From: Oceanobacter sp.
Lineage (GTDB): Bacteria; Pseudomonadota; Gammaproteobacteria; Pseudomonadales; Oceanobacteraceae
Length of the DNA stretch: 64,000 nucleotides
Reading direction: 5' to 3'
Assembly: GCA_002733645.1 (NCBI GenBank)
Contig: NVWL01000009.1
Location: 1 to 64,000, forward strand
Shown here piece after piece: positions 45,282-54,710 of the stretch. The notes under the pieces were generated by a model that was given only the letters and a program-made list of their open reading frames with translations, did no database searches and had not been told where the DNA came from. How positions within the stretch are numbered: position 1 is the stretch's first letter; each line of letters starts with the position of its first letter. Made by a program: the position numbers and the translations under genes.

Positions 45282-46028
45282 ATGAAAAGAGTGTTGAGCA
45301 CCGCTTTCGTATCTTCTTGCCTCCTGGTATTACCAAGCTTGTTGTTGTCGTCATTTGCTTCGGCCAACCAGTATGTTGGTGCCGGTTTGGAATATGGCCT
45401 GTTGAGTCATGAGTCCACGACTGAAGATTATTCACTTATTAATTTTGAGACTCGCCTCGGACTAGATTTTAGTGATCGTTTTGGTATTGAAGTTGAAGGG
45501 TCGATACTAGGCAACAATTCACGTGAGTTTTCTCAAGCATGTTTGGATCAAGAGGCGATAGACCGACTGAGCCGTGATGACTTATCAGTAAGTTGTGGTT
45601 ACTTGGATAAAGTCAGTCGTCAGTCAGTATCGCTTAACCTTTTATATTATTACCCATTTTCATCGTTTGAGTTATTTGCCGGTGTCGGTATTGGTGCAGT
45701 TCGTACGAAATACGATTTTAACGTACAGAATATTAATGCCTCGAATGAAGAAGAGGTTCGAACTTTCGATGCCTCGGAATTACAAAACACCCAGAACCAA
45801 GTGAATTTCTACTTAGATCTAATTGGTATTGATCCTATTGATTTGCAAATTGCCTCCAACGTCAGCGAAACCGCCATTGATGTGTTGTACTCGTTAGAAG
45901 CGGGCGCGATTATTGATGATCAGCATCGCGTGTCATTAACCTGGAACCCGGCCTACGGCAGTGACCAAGTCGGTGAATATTCGTATGTTGGCTTTTCGTA
46001 TTCTTGGTTGTTTCGGTTTTCTGATTAA
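45282..46028 (+). CDS. outer-membrane beta-barrel protein
   Basis: A 248-residue exported protein with signal peptide MKRVLSTAFVSSCLLVLPSL ... SFASA and alternating amphipathic strands (NFETRLGLDFSDRFGIEVEG, SFELFAGVGIGAVRTKYDFN), ending in an aromatic-rich strand (SYVGFSYSWLFRF). It resembles small eight-stranded OmpA/OmpW-type barrels; the exact family is unknown. The 3' end converges on the spermidine-synthase-like gene through a shared hairpin. Confidence 0.75.
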   Translation: MKRVLSTAFVSSCLLVLPSLLLSSFASANQYVGAGLEYGLLSHESTTEDYSLINFETRLGLDFSDRFGIEVEGSILGNNSREFSQACLDQEAIDRLSRDDLSVSCGYLDKVSRQSVSLNLLYYYPFSSFELFAGVGIGAVRTKYDFNVQNINASNEEEVRTFDASELQNTQNQVNFYLDLIGIDPIDLQIASNVSETAIDVLYSLEAGAIIDDQHRVSLTWNPAYGSDQVGEYSYVGFSYSWLFRFSD

Positions 46029-46052
46029 AGGCTAATTCAACCATTAGCCTTT
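46027..46052. terminator. bidirectional terminator-like hairpin
   Basis: AAAGGCTAAT (46027-46036) pairs with ATTAGCCTTT (46043-46052), loop TCAACC. It spans the stop codons of both convergent genes. T-rich flanks are short on both sides, so strength is uncertain. Confidence 0.55.
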
Positions 46053-46814
46053 ATAAAAACCTTTGGCGTGGTTCCAAAGGTTGAAGCCTAATTGCTCACT
46101 AAGCACTTTTGCCCGCTGACGGCATTCCGTTTTACCCACAAGTGCATCAGCCTTGGGCGACGCTAAAATCAGCCAGTTACCGTCTTTTGTGGTTGCGGTT
46201 GTTAACGTAGAAAAGTGTTGCTCTAACTGCTGAATAAACGTGTCTTCGCCTCTGTGTTCTTTCCAAAGATTTAATACCAGCCAGCCATTATTCGATAATA
46301 ACTGACGGCTATGCATCAAAAAGTCTGCGTTTAATTGTTCGGTCGATAAGCCGTCGGCGAGGTAAATATCGCTAAATATCAGGTCGTATTGTGTGTCTTG
46401 GGTCTGCGCTTTTTTTGCAAGAAATTCGTTGGCTGAGCAAACGTGTGTGGACAGTCGCGGGCTGCGGGGTAAACCAAAATACTGATGAGCAATGTGAATC
46501 ACGGCGGAGCGTAAATCGACGGTGTCTATATGGCTCTCAAGGTAATGATGGTAGAGAAAGCTGGTTAGGCCACCGCCGCCTGTGCCAATAACAGCAATGC
46601 GGTCTGGCGCATTGGTTTGCATCAATACCGATAACATGGCGCGGACATAATCGTGCTGAGGTTGAATGGGGTTCGATTTAAGCTGGCAGCTTTGCTCGTC
46701 AGCGGTACCAAAGCTCAGGTAGCGTTTATTGCCATCGTCGAACACTTGAATAATACCGTGCTCATCATAGCGGCGATGTATCTCATGGCCGAGGTGGGAT
46801 AAATCAATGATCAC
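46044..46814 (-). CDS. spermidine synthase-fold methyltransferase-like protein
   Basis: A 256-residue protein of the SpeE/polyamine-synthase fold. SAM-type motif IAVIGTGGGGLTSFLYHHY, acidic ribose-binding strand HIDTVDLRSAVIHIA and YDLIFSDIYLADGLS are visible. The family is large and many members do not make polyamines, so spermidine synthesis is not assured. No speD or adjacent polyamine gene is present. Confidence 0.75.
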   Translation of the reverse strand: MIIDLSHLGHEIHRRYDEHGIIQVFDDGNKRYLSFGTADEQSCQLKSNPIQPQHDYVRAMLSVLMQTNAPDRIAVIGTGGGGLTSFLYHHYLESHIDTVDLRSAVIHIAHQYFGLPRSPRLSTHVCSANEFLAKKAQTQDTQYDLIFSDIYLADGLSTEQLNADFLMHSRQLLSNNGWLVLNLWKEHRGEDTFIQQLEQHFSTLTTATTKDGNWLILASPKADALVGKTECRQRAKVLSEQLGFNLWNHAKGFYKG

Positions 46815-46882
46815 AGAATGTTATGTCACGGTCGGTGCTATTAAAAATAGCGGAATATTTGACTGCTTCTAAAGCATGGTTG

Positions 46883-47034
46883 TTGGGTTACGTGCTTCGC
46901 ACTAACCCAACCTACAATGTTACCCAGCCTACAATGTTATCCAGCCTACAATGTTACGAGTCAGAATCGAAGGATAACGATAGGCATGGATTGAATCTGA
47001 GTAGGTTGGGTTAGCACGAAGTGCGTAACCCAAC
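46883..47034. repeat. REP-like palindromic element with 17-bp tandem repeats
   Basis: Two arms, 46883-46915 and 47001-47034, are inverted copies of a 33-nt unit (TTGGGTTACGTGCTTCGCAC and TAACCCAACCTAC) with two mismatches. Each arm is itself a hairpin (GGGTTA ... TAACCC around GTGC/GCAC). Between them are three tandem 16-17-bp units with CCTACAATGTTA at 46911, 46928 and 46945. The GTAGGTTGGGTTAG-type sequence is a common extragenic palindrome mobilised by RAYT transposases. It lies between two divergent-ended genes and encodes nothing. Confidence 0.85.
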
Positions 47035-47080
47035 GTGTGTAACTTAAATCCAGGCGCTTAAACCGCATTAATAGATGTGC

Positions 47081-48382
47081 TTACAGCCCCTTAAAAAATA
47101 CCTTCGAATTACGCTGCATATTGTAGAGCTTTTGTTTTTCCTGCGGCAGTGAGGTGACGCTGCCGGCAACAAAACCATGCTCAACAAACCAGTGGGCCGT
47201 CCGCGTGGTTAATACAAACAATTGTTTGTAGTTACGTTTACGCGCTTCTTGCTCAATTTGTTCTAGTAAGCGTTCACCACGACTACTACCACGGTAATCG
47301 CTGTGCACGGCGACACAGGCAAGCTCGGCATCGTCATCCGTGTATGGGTATAACGCCGCACAGGCGGTTATTAAGCCGTCGCGTTCAATCACAAAAAAGC
47401 GATGAATTTCTGTCTCCAGTAATTCGCGCGAGCGGCGCACTAATATACCTTGTTCTTCCAGTGGCTTGAGCAATTCAAGAATACCGGCAACGTCGTCGAT
47501 GTTGGCCGCTCGCAGTTGATCGTAGGCTTCCTGGCTAATAAGAGTGCCTTCGCCCTCGCGAGTGAACAGCTCTTGCAGTAAGGCTCCATCAATTTCATAA
47601 CTCAATAGGTGAACACGTGGCACCCCTTGGCGAACACAGCGCATGGCCATGTCTGCTTGCCAACGGATACTGCCTTTCAGCGAATGCACCATGTCTTCAA
47701 GCTGACGACAGGTGAGTTCATGTACCTGCTCACCATCACTATTTTGCAGGCCGTCTTGGTCGCTGAATGCAATAAGCTTATCCGCACGTAAACTCACCGC
47801 AGCGTGCTGAGCAACGTCTTCCACACTGAGGTTAAACATCTCTCCAGAAGGGGAGTAACCCGCACAGGAAAGAAGCACCACGTTCTGTTGATCGAGCAAG
47901 CTTTTAATCGCTTGGTGCTCAATACGCCGCACCTCGCCTGTATGTTGATAATCAACTCCGTTAATCACCCCTAAAGGCTTGGCGGTGACGAAGTTGCCAC
48001 TCACCACACGAATGCGTGCGCCGTGCATTGGCGAGCCAGGCACACCGACCGATAAGCGTGATTCAATATCAGCCTTCACCATGCCGACCGCCGCTTTTAC
48101 CGCACGCAGGGCTTCGCCATCCGTAATGCGCAAATCATTGTGGAATTGGCTGGTGATATCTAGGCGCTCAAGTACCGCATCAATTTGTGGGCGCGCGCCG
48201 TGCACTAAGACCAGTCGCACGCCTAAGCTATTCAGCAACGCCATGTCTTGAACTAGTGTGTCGAAATTTGGATGCACCAAGGCATCGCCATCAAACATGA
48301 TGACGAAGGTCTTACCTCTGTGTGCATTAATGTACGGCGATGATTGTCTGAACCATTGCACGTAAGCGGTGGTGTCGGTCAC
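47081..48382 (-). CDS. argA: amino-acid N-acetyltransferase (N-acetylglutamate synthase)
   Basis: A 433-residue ArgA, first enzyme of arginine synthesis. An N-terminal amino-acid-kinase-like regulatory domain (about 1-285; LVHGARPQID, LLSCAGYSPSGEMFN, IAFSDQDGL) is followed by a C-terminal GNAT acetyltransferase domain (about 290-433; ACVAVHSDYRGSSRGERLLE). The length matches gammaproteobacterial ArgA. It is divergent from the oxidoreductase at 48617. argE, the later acetylornithine deacetylase, lies about 2.2 kb downstream in the window. Confidence 0.94.
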   Translation of the reverse strand: MTDTTAYVQWFRQSSPYINAHRGKTFVIMFDGDALVHPNFDTLVQDMALLNSLGVRLVLVHGARPQIDAVLERLDITSQFHNDLRITDGEALRAVKAAVGMVKADIESRLSVGVPGSPMHGARIRVVSGNFVTAKPLGVINGVDYQHTGEVRRIEHQAIKSLLDQQNVVLLSCAGYSPSGEMFNLSVEDVAQHAAVSLRADKLIAFSDQDGLQNSDGEQVHELTCRQLEDMVHSLKGSIRWQADMAMRCVRQGVPRVHLLSYEIDGALLQELFTREGEGTLISQEAYDQLRAANIDDVAGILELLKPLEEQGILVRRSRELLETEIHRFFVIERDGLITACAALYPYTDDDAELACVAVHSDYRGSSRGERLLEQIEQEARKRNYKQLFVLTTRTAHWFVEHGFVAGSVTSLPQEKQKLYNMQRNSKVFFKGL

Positions 48383-48616
48383 TGGGTCGTCCTTACTGTG
48401 TCTGCCTTGATTTAATCATGCGCGGGCGTTCGACAAAAGCATTGCTAGTACCTTGTTTATTATCGATAGGGTTCTTTATTTTAAGAAATAATTAAAAGTT
48501 ATTGCCAATATTAAAAATATCGATTGGAGTAATATCTGGCATGAGCGCAGCATGGCCCTCTAATTTTTGCACAACGTTCCCTATTGCGTTTAGCGCTTAT
48601 ATCAGAGGAAATGACC

Positions 48617-49741
48617 ATGACTGATCTCTTTACCCCATACACATTAAAAAGTGTCACGCTGCGTAACCGCATTGCGGTGCCCCCTATGTGCCAATATATG
48701 GCCACAGACGGCGAAGTGAACTCTTGGCACTTGGGGCATTATCAATCACTGGCCAGAGGCGGTGCCGGGTTGGTGATTGTCGAAGCAACGGGGGTGGTTC
48801 CTGAGGGGCGGATTAGCCCGGCCTGTTTAGGGTTATGGAACGACCAGCAGGCGCAAGGGCTTGCTCAAGTTGCTGACTTAATTCGTGGTGAGGGCAGTGT
48901 GCCCGGTATCCAGATTGCTCATGCGGGGCGCAAAGCCAGTGCCAATTCTCCGTGGGAAGGAGATAACCATATTGCTGCTGATGATTCTCGTGGCTGGCAA
49001 CCTGTCGGCCCTTCTGCTCTGGCCTTTGGTGGGGATCTGACGAGAGTGCCAGACGAGATGACGTCAGCTGATATCCAGCAAACAACGCAAGACTTTGTTG
49101 ATGCTGCCATGCGTGCCCGTGATGCTGGTTTTGAGTGGTTAGAACTGCATTTTGCACATGGATATTTAGCTCAGAGTTTTTTCTCGCCTCACTCAAATCA
49201 GCGCACGGATGAATACGGGGGTGATTACGCTGGACGTAGCCGCTTTTTACTTGAGACCTTACGTGCAGTTCGTCAGGTGTGGCCAGAGACGTTGCCTTTG
49301 ACGATTCGCTTTGGCGTCATTGAATATGACGGACGAGATGAAGAGACCTTGGTTGAGTCTATTCAGTTGATACGCGATTTCAAAACGGAAGGCTGTGATT
49401 TTGTCAGTGTGAGTGTGGGCTTTAATACGCCAACGGCAGAGATTCCTTGGGGGCCGGCTTTCTTAGCGCCCATTGCTCAACGAGTAAAAGAAGCGGCGAA
49501 TATTCCCGTCGCTACGGCGTGGGGGTTAGGTGCGCCACGATTAGCGAATAAGGCGGTAAGCAGTGAGCAGATTGATCTGGCTATGATTGGCCGCGCACAT
49601 CTGGAAAACCCATACTGGCCATTGCATGCTGCTCGCACGCTAGGTAAAGAGCGGCCTACGTGGGTGCTGCCAGCTCCTTACGCACATTGGTTGGAGCGCT
49701 ATGCATCTGTGCCCGATTTACCCGAAACAGTCGTGAGTTAA
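48617..49741 (+). CDS. old yellow enzyme family NADH:flavin oxidoreductase (YqjM-like)
   Basis: A 374-residue FMN-dependent ene-reductase of the YqjM class. Signatures are LRNRIAVPPMCQYMATDGEVN (split), the Cys of PPMCQY, SWHLGHYQSLARGG, IQIAHAGRKAS, the active-site HFAHGYLAQSFFSPHSN and YGG. It reduces activated double bonds with NAD(P)H. ATG 48617 follows AGAGGA with 6 nt, so it is preferred to an ATG at 48611. It is convergent with a LysR gene, the two ends overlapping by 24 nt. Confidence 0.93.
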   Translation: MTDLFTPYTLKSVTLRNRIAVPPMCQYMATDGEVNSWHLGHYQSLARGGAGLVIVEATGVVPEGRISPACLGLWNDQQAQGLAQVADLIRGEGSVPGIQIAHAGRKASANSPWEGDNHIAADDSRGWQPVGPSALAFGGDLTRVPDEMTSADIQQTTQDFVDAAMRARDAGFEWLELHFAHGYLAQSFFSPHSNQRTDEYGGDYAGRSRFLLETLRAVRQVWPETLPLTIRFGVIEYDGRDEETLVESIQLIRDFKTEGCDFVSVSVGFNTPTAEIPWGPAFLAPIAQRVKEAANIPVATAWGLGAPRLANKAVSSEQIDLAMIGRAHLENPYWPLHAARTLGKERPTWVLPAPYAHWLERYASVPDLPETVVS

Positions 49742-50614
49742 CAACGCACGAAGCCATATCTGCGCAGGGTCGTGGTTGGTACGTTCATGCCACACCGCGA
49801 CCTTGGTAAATCCGGGAATATCCAAAGGAGGCATTGAAACTGTCAGCCCTTGCATGTCATCAAAGGTGCGGGATGGTGCCACAGCAATAAGGTCGGTAGA
49901 AAGAAGCAAATCGTTTAACACCATAAAGCTAGGCACCGAGACGGCGACATGCCGTGAGCGGCCCAGCTTTGCTAGCGCTCGGTCCGTATCTCCCATAAAA
50001 GCCCCGCCATAGTAAGAAACCAACGCATGATTGAGCTGACAGAATTGATCCAGTGATAATGGTAAGTCTACTGAAGACGAATGATCGGTTCGCATTGCAA
50101 AGGCGTAGTGTTCCTCGAATAGAGGCTGAACGAAACACCCTTCTGGTGCGTTTGACTCTGACATTAAGGCTAAATCAATTTCGCCTCGCTCAAGTTGTCG
50201 GCCGACTAGGGTGTCTTCTATCTGAGTCACGCTGACTCGAATGCCCGGAGCTAGCGCCTGTAATTTTTTAATTAATGGTGTGAGCACATTACGCATCGCG
50301 TAATCGGTGGCCGCGACTTTAAGCGTGAGCTTGGCTTCCGCAGGGACAAAAGCGTCCGCTGTCATTATGTCGCGAATATCAGCAAGCACACGCTTGACGG
50401 GGGCTGCTAAGGATTCCGCTCTGGGCGTGGGAATGATGCCGTGTTGTGCCCGAATAAATAAGGGGTCATCAAAGCAGTCACGTAAGCGAGTTAACATGCC
50501 ACTTACGGCAGGCTGACTTACGGCTAAACGGTCTGCGGCGCGAGTGACATTACGCTCATCCATCAGCACATCGAAAGCTTTCAGTAGGTTGAAATCAACG
50601 TGGCGCAGGCTCAT
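49718..50614 (-). CDS. LysR family transcriptional regulator
   Basis: A 298-residue LysR regulator: N-terminal winged helix (about 5-65; HVDFNLLKAFDVLMDERNVTRAA and VSQPAVSGMLTRLR) and a two-lobe effector domain (about 90-295). The effector is unknown. It follows argE by 6 nt on the minus strand and is convergent with the ene-reductase gene, so it could be coupled with either. Confidence 0.93.
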   Translation of the reverse strand: MSLRHVDFNLLKAFDVLMDERNVTRAADRLAVSQPAVSGMLTRLRDCFDDPLFIRAQHGIIPTPRAESLAAPVKRVLADIRDIMTADAFVPAEAKLTLKVAATDYAMRNVLTPLIKKLQALAPGIRVSVTQIEDTLVGRQLERGEIDLALMSESNAPEGCFVQPLFEEHYAFAMRTDHSSSVDLPLSLDQFCQLNHALVSYYGGAFMGDTDRALAKLGRSRHVAVSVPSFMVLNDLLLSTDLIAVAPSRTFDDMQGLTVSMPPLDIPGFTKVAVWHERTNHDPAQIWLRALLTHDCFG

Positions 50615-50620
50615 GGGAGG

Positions 50621-51781
50621 TTATGTCGCCGGCGTCTGACAAAAGTGCGTAATCAAATTACGCAGCAGATCAACGCAGGGTTCAACCTGATCCAGTGCTA
50701 AATACTCATCCACTTGGTGTGCTTGGTCGATATTGCCCGGCCCAAGGATGAGGGTTTCCATCCCTAAATTCTGTAAAAAGGGCGCTTCAGTGGCGTAGTT
50801 CACCGCAGCACTGGTGTGGCCGGTAAACTTTTCGGCCATTTGCACCAGTGCGCTATTCGCTTGCTCTTCAAACGGATCAATACCGGGGAAGAGGGCTTCC
50901 AGCGTTAACTCAACGTTATTTTGTGCGGCAATGGGTGACATGCGTTGGCGAATCTCATGGCGAAGGTCGTCGTTACTCATCCCTGGTAGCGCCCGAAGAT
51001 CAAAGGCCAGTTCACAGCTTCCGCAAATGCGATTGGGATTATCACCGCCATGCACACAGCCTAAATTCAACGTCGGTGTTTGTACCGCGAAATGTGCATT
51101 TTGAAAGCGTCCTGCGAGGTCGTGGCGTAACGTTTTTAGTTCGCCCATTACATCGTGTAGGGCGTCTAAGGCATTAAGACCTAGCGCAGGGTTGGAAGAG
51201 TGCCCCGCTTTGCCGGTGATGCGAATGGTCTCCATCATGATGCCTTTGTGCATCCGAATAGGTTTTAAGCTGGTTGGCTCGCCTACAACGGCATAGCGGC
51301 CATTAATACCAGTGCTGTGGCTAAGGGCACGTGCGCCACTCATTGAACTTTCTTCGTCGGCGGTGGCGAGAATCATTAATGGCTGGTGGAAGGTTTTGCT
51401 GTGTGCGAGGCATTGTTCCATCGCATCAAGCGCTAACGCAAAAAAGCCTTTCATATCACAGGTGCCTAAGCCGAAGAGCTTGTTGTCGCGCTCGGTGACG
51501 GTAAACGGATCAGACTGCCATTTTTCAGGATTGCACGGTACGGTGTCGGTATGGCCGCTTAATACTAAGCCGCCGGGGCCGCTGCCGTAAGTTGCTAGCA
51601 TATTAAACTTACCCGGATGGTCTTGAACCGGCATAATAGCGACTTCAAATCCGAGGTCACGACACCAGTTAGCCAATAGATGAATCACACCTTCGTTGCT
51701 TTCATCGTATTCGGGCAATACGGAACTGATGCTATTTTCTGCAATTAATGCGGAGAGTTTGTTTAACGTATCAGGACGCAC
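50621..51781 (-). CDS. argE: acetylornithine deacetylase
   Basis: A 386-residue M20 metallopeptidase that releases ornithine from N-acetylornithine. Metal ligands are in LVLSGHTDTVP, GTCDMKGFFA, ATADEESSMSGAR and the C-terminal GPGNIDQAHQVDEYL; VGEPTSLKPIRMHKG is the ArgE family block. It is divergent from the CYTH gene with only 45 bp between them, so promoters overlap. The LysR gene follows 6 nt downstream. Confidence 0.93.
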   Translation of the reverse strand: MRPDTLNKLSALIAENSISSVLPEYDESNEGVIHLLANWCRDLGFEVAIMPVQDHPGKFNMLATYGSGPGGLVLSGHTDTVPCNPEKWQSDPFTVTERDNKLFGLGTCDMKGFFALALDAMEQCLAHSKTFHQPLMILATADEESSMSGARALSHSTGINGRYAVVGEPTSLKPIRMHKGIMMETIRITGKAGHSSNPALGLNALDALHDVMGELKTLRHDLAGRFQNAHFAVQTPTLNLGCVHGGDNPNRICGSCELAFDLRALPGMSNDDLRHEIRQRMSPIAAQNNVELTLEALFPGIDPFEEQANSALVQMAEKFTGHTSAAVNYATEAPFLQNLGMETLILGPGNIDQAHQVDEYLALDQVEPCVDLLRNLITHFCQTPAT

Positions 51782-51826
51782 AGCGACCTCACCAAAAATG
51801 TTAGTTAAGGCGAAGACAATAGCGCG

Positions 51827-52870
51827 ATGGCAAAAGAAATAGAACTGAAACTGCGTTTAGCGACCGAGAGTACTGAGCAGTTAGCAGAATGGCTAGATCA
51901 ACACGCAGTGGCAGGTCGACAATCGAAACTCCTGAACGATTATTACGACACACCGAACTTAGCACTGGCGCGGCTGCGGGCGGCGTTACGTATTCGGACG
52001 TCGGAAGATGGCTATGAGCAAACACTCAAAACCCGCCGCGCTTCTGAAGCTGCCGTGCAGGTACGCAATGAATGGAATTGGCGTTTGCGCGATAACGCTT
52101 TAAACCATGATTTATTACGCTCTGACAAGGTGGGCGATCAATGGCCTGTTGAAGCGGACATGTCAGAATTAGAGGTTGTCTTCTCGACGAATTTCCGTCG
52201 TCGTCGCTGGATCTGGAAACATGAAGACGCTGAAGTGGAGGTGGTTATTGATCAGGGCGAAATTCAAGCTAATGATCAGTTGCAACCTTTATGCGAAACC
52301 GAACTCGAAGTTGTTGCCGGGCACGCTGAATCATTATGGGGGTTGCTTGAGCAAATGCAGCAACAGGCGGCATTGTGGTTGAGTGATGTTTCCAAAGCTG
52401 AGCGCGGCTATCGTTTGGCGGGTGTAGCCCAGTTGCTTGATAACAATGAAGACGATGCGCCGAGTCAGGCCGATTCTAGTGCGGAGGTCATGACTAATAC
52501 CCTGTTTGATTTTCAGCGCGCGTGTGAAGGTGTGGTGTGGGATGAGCAGAACACTCAGAGTATCTGGCTCGCAGGTTATCCGCTGTGGTGTTTGCTGCCT
52601 GAGCAGCAGCGTGCGCCATTAACGCATTTATTGTGTGAGCTGTCCGCAGGCACACAGACCGAACTGCAGGAATCGGTCAGCTTGGCCATGGACCTCACGT
52701 CGATTACCCGTTCTGTGGCACAAATGAGTACTGAGTCGCAGCTTTCGGTAAGAGAGTGTTCAGCAACACTGGCCGAGGCTCGCAGGCAAGTGTTGGATAT
52801 GATTGAATGCATTAAGACCGACAATATAACGAACCCCATTAGCGAACTACTTACCTTAATTAGGGATTGA
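51827..52870 (+). CDS. CYTH domain inorganic triphosphatase (YgiF-like)
   Basis: A 347-residue protein with an N-terminal CYTH tunnel domain (about 1-200): the EIELKL motif at residues 4-8 (ExExK) is intact, with RLRAALRIRTSEDGYEQTLK and EVEVVIDQGEI downstream. It probably hydrolyses tripolyphosphate, as YgiF does. The C-terminal part (about 210-347) is a shortened, helical CHAD-like region. The gene for a GspE-type ATPase starts 3 nt after the stop. Confidence 0.85.
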   Translation: MAKEIELKLRLATESTEQLAEWLDQHAVAGRQSKLLNDYYDTPNLALARLRAALRIRTSEDGYEQTLKTRRASEAAVQVRNEWNWRLRDNALNHDLLRSDKVGDQWPVEADMSELEVVFSTNFRRRRWIWKHEDAEVEVVIDQGEIQANDQLQPLCETELEVVAGHAESLWGLLEQMQQQAALWLSDVSKAERGYRLAGVAQLLDNNEDDAPSQADSSAEVMTNTLFDFQRACEGVVWDEQNTQSIWLAGYPLWCLLPEQQRAPLTHLLCELSAGTQTELQESVSLAMDLTSITRSVAQMSTESQLSVRECSATLAEARRQVLDMIECIKTDNITNPISELLTLIRD

Positions 52871-52873
52871 TTC

Positions 52874-54652
52874 ATGCAGGCTAGTGCCGACCGGACGCTT
52901 ACGTTATCAACACTCGTCGAAGATCTACGTCGTGATGGCTTGCTCAATGATGAAGATCACTCGTTAGCTCAATCCATTCGTCGCGGCCCGGATGACACAA
53001 AACTGCACCCGATCACCATGATTGCTCGTCAAGGGTATAAAGATGCTCGTACTCAAGGAAAGGTGCTGAGTGAGCAAGTGCTGGTGGAGTGGTTAGCCGG
53101 ACGCGAAAACATGGAATGTTACGCGATTGATCCGCTCGAAATTAATGTCACCGCTGTCACGGATGTGATGTCGTACGCGTTTTCAGAGCGGCATCAAATA
53201 CTTGCTGTGAAAGTGTCAAAGGATGAAGTGGTCGTGGCCTGTGCCGAGCCTCATATGAAAGGCTGGCAACCGGATCTTGAGCATGTCACACGTCGTCAAA
53301 TTAAGCGTGTTCTGACAAGCCCTTCAGAGATTAGCCGTTATCGCGTTGAGTTTTATCAACTCGCTAACTCCGTATCAAAAGCACGAAGCAGCAGTGACGG
53401 AATTAGTTCAGTTCAAAACCTTGAATCTATGCTGGAGCTGGGAAAAGCCAAAGCCCCAGACGCCAATGACGAACACATCGTTAATATTGTGGACTGGTTG
53501 CTGCAGTACGCCTTTGATCAGCGTGCCAGTGATATTCATTTAGAGCCCCGCCGGGAATTGACTCACGTACGCTTTCGTATTGATGGCGTGCTGCACAATG
53601 TTTATGAATTACCTGCTGCGGTGGGAATGGCAGTCATTGCGCGAGTGAAATCGCTTGGGCGCATGAATATCGCGGAAAAGCGTAAGCCACAAGACAGCCG
53701 TCTAAAAACTAAAACCCCAGAAGGCGAAGAGGTGGAGCTACGTTTATCGACCTTGCCCACCGCCTTTGGTGAGAAGATGGTGATGCGGGTGTTTGATCCG
53801 CAAATGCTGATGCGTAGCTTCTCCGAAATGGGCTTCGCTAAAGAAGACCGCCGTCGTTGGTCGGAGATGACCAAAAACAATCACGGCATTATTTTTGTCA
53901 CCGGCCCGACAGGCTCAGGTAAAACCACCACCCTGTATTCCACGTTACGTCAATTAGCGACCAGCGAAGTGAACGTATCGACCATTGAAGATCCAATAGA
54001 AATGGTGGAGCCAGCGTTTAACCAAATGCAGGTGAATCGCCAAATTGATCTAACCTTTGCGTCTGGTGTGAGGGCACTAATGCGTCAAGACCCAGACATC
54101 ATCATGGTGGGCGAGGTGCGCGATTTAGAAACCGCCGAAATAGCGGTGCAAGCAGCGTTGACAGGTCACTTAGTGTTATCGACCTTGCATACCAATGATG
54201 CGCCGTCGGCGTTCACGCGTTTGCAGGAGTTAGGTTTGCCCTCATACTTAATTCGTTCCAGTGTGATTGGGGTGATGGCTCAACGTTTAGTACGTACTCT
54301 GTGTCCGCACTGCAAAGAAAAACAAGACGTTGATGAGCGTGCATGGAAGCAACTAACGGCGCCTTGGTTGGTGAAAACGCCACCCTTCATCTATGGTGCA
54401 AAAGGGTGTCTGGAGTGCCGTGGGACTGGCTACATGGGTCGCATGGGGATTTACGAAGTCATGCCATTGACGGAAAACCTTGAGCCACTTATCCACGAAA
54501 GTACCGATCAGCAAAAGCTGAGGCAAGCGGCCATGAAAGAAGGCATGCATAGCCTTAGATTAAGCGGTGCGCATAAAGTGGCTGCGGGCATGACCACCAT
54601 CGCAGAAGTCATGCGCGTTGCACCGGCAACACGATTGAATAATCAGGGCTGA
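52874..54652 (+). CDS. GspE/PulE/PilB-type secretion ATPase, orphan
   Basis: A 592-residue hexameric traffic ATPase. The N-terminal region (about 1-165) is a GspE-N-like domain. Walker A is GPTGSGKTT at residues 344-352, the Asp box is STIEDPIEMVEPAFN, Walker B LMRQDPDIIMVGEVRD, and His box LSTLHTNDAPSAF. A tetracysteine zinc site CPHC ... CLEC lies near the C-terminus. No other T2SS or type IV pilus gene is in the window, so it is an orphan relative. It starts 3 nt after the CYTH gene. Confidence 0.92.
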   Translation: MQASADRTLTLSTLVEDLRRDGLLNDEDHSLAQSIRRGPDDTKLHPITMIARQGYKDARTQGKVLSEQVLVEWLAGRENMECYAIDPLEINVTAVTDVMSYAFSERHQILAVKVSKDEVVVACAEPHMKGWQPDLEHVTRRQIKRVLTSPSEISRYRVEFYQLANSVSKARSSSDGISSVQNLESMLELGKAKAPDANDEHIVNIVDWLLQYAFDQRASDIHLEPRRELTHVRFRIDGVLHNVYELPAAVGMAVIARVKSLGRMNIAEKRKPQDSRLKTKTPEGEEVELRLSTLPTAFGEKMVMRVFDPQMLMRSFSEMGFAKEDRRRWSEMTKNNHGIIFVTGPTGSGKTTTLYSTLRQLATSEVNVSTIEDPIEMVEPAFNQMQVNRQIDLTFASGVRALMRQDPDIIMVGEVRDLETAEIAVQAALTGHLVLSTLHTNDAPSAFTRLQELGLPSYLIRSSVIGVMAQRLVRTLCPHCKEKQDVDERAWKQLTAPWLVKTPPFIYGAKGCLECRGTGYMGRMGIYEVMPLTENLEPLIHESTDQQKLRQAAMKEGMHSLRLSGAHKVAAGMTTIAEVMRVAPATRLNNQG

Positions 54653-54710
54653 CGCGCGAGAATGCGCGCAGGTGAAATAAATCCATATAAACAGTAGTGG
54701 CAGTAGAATT

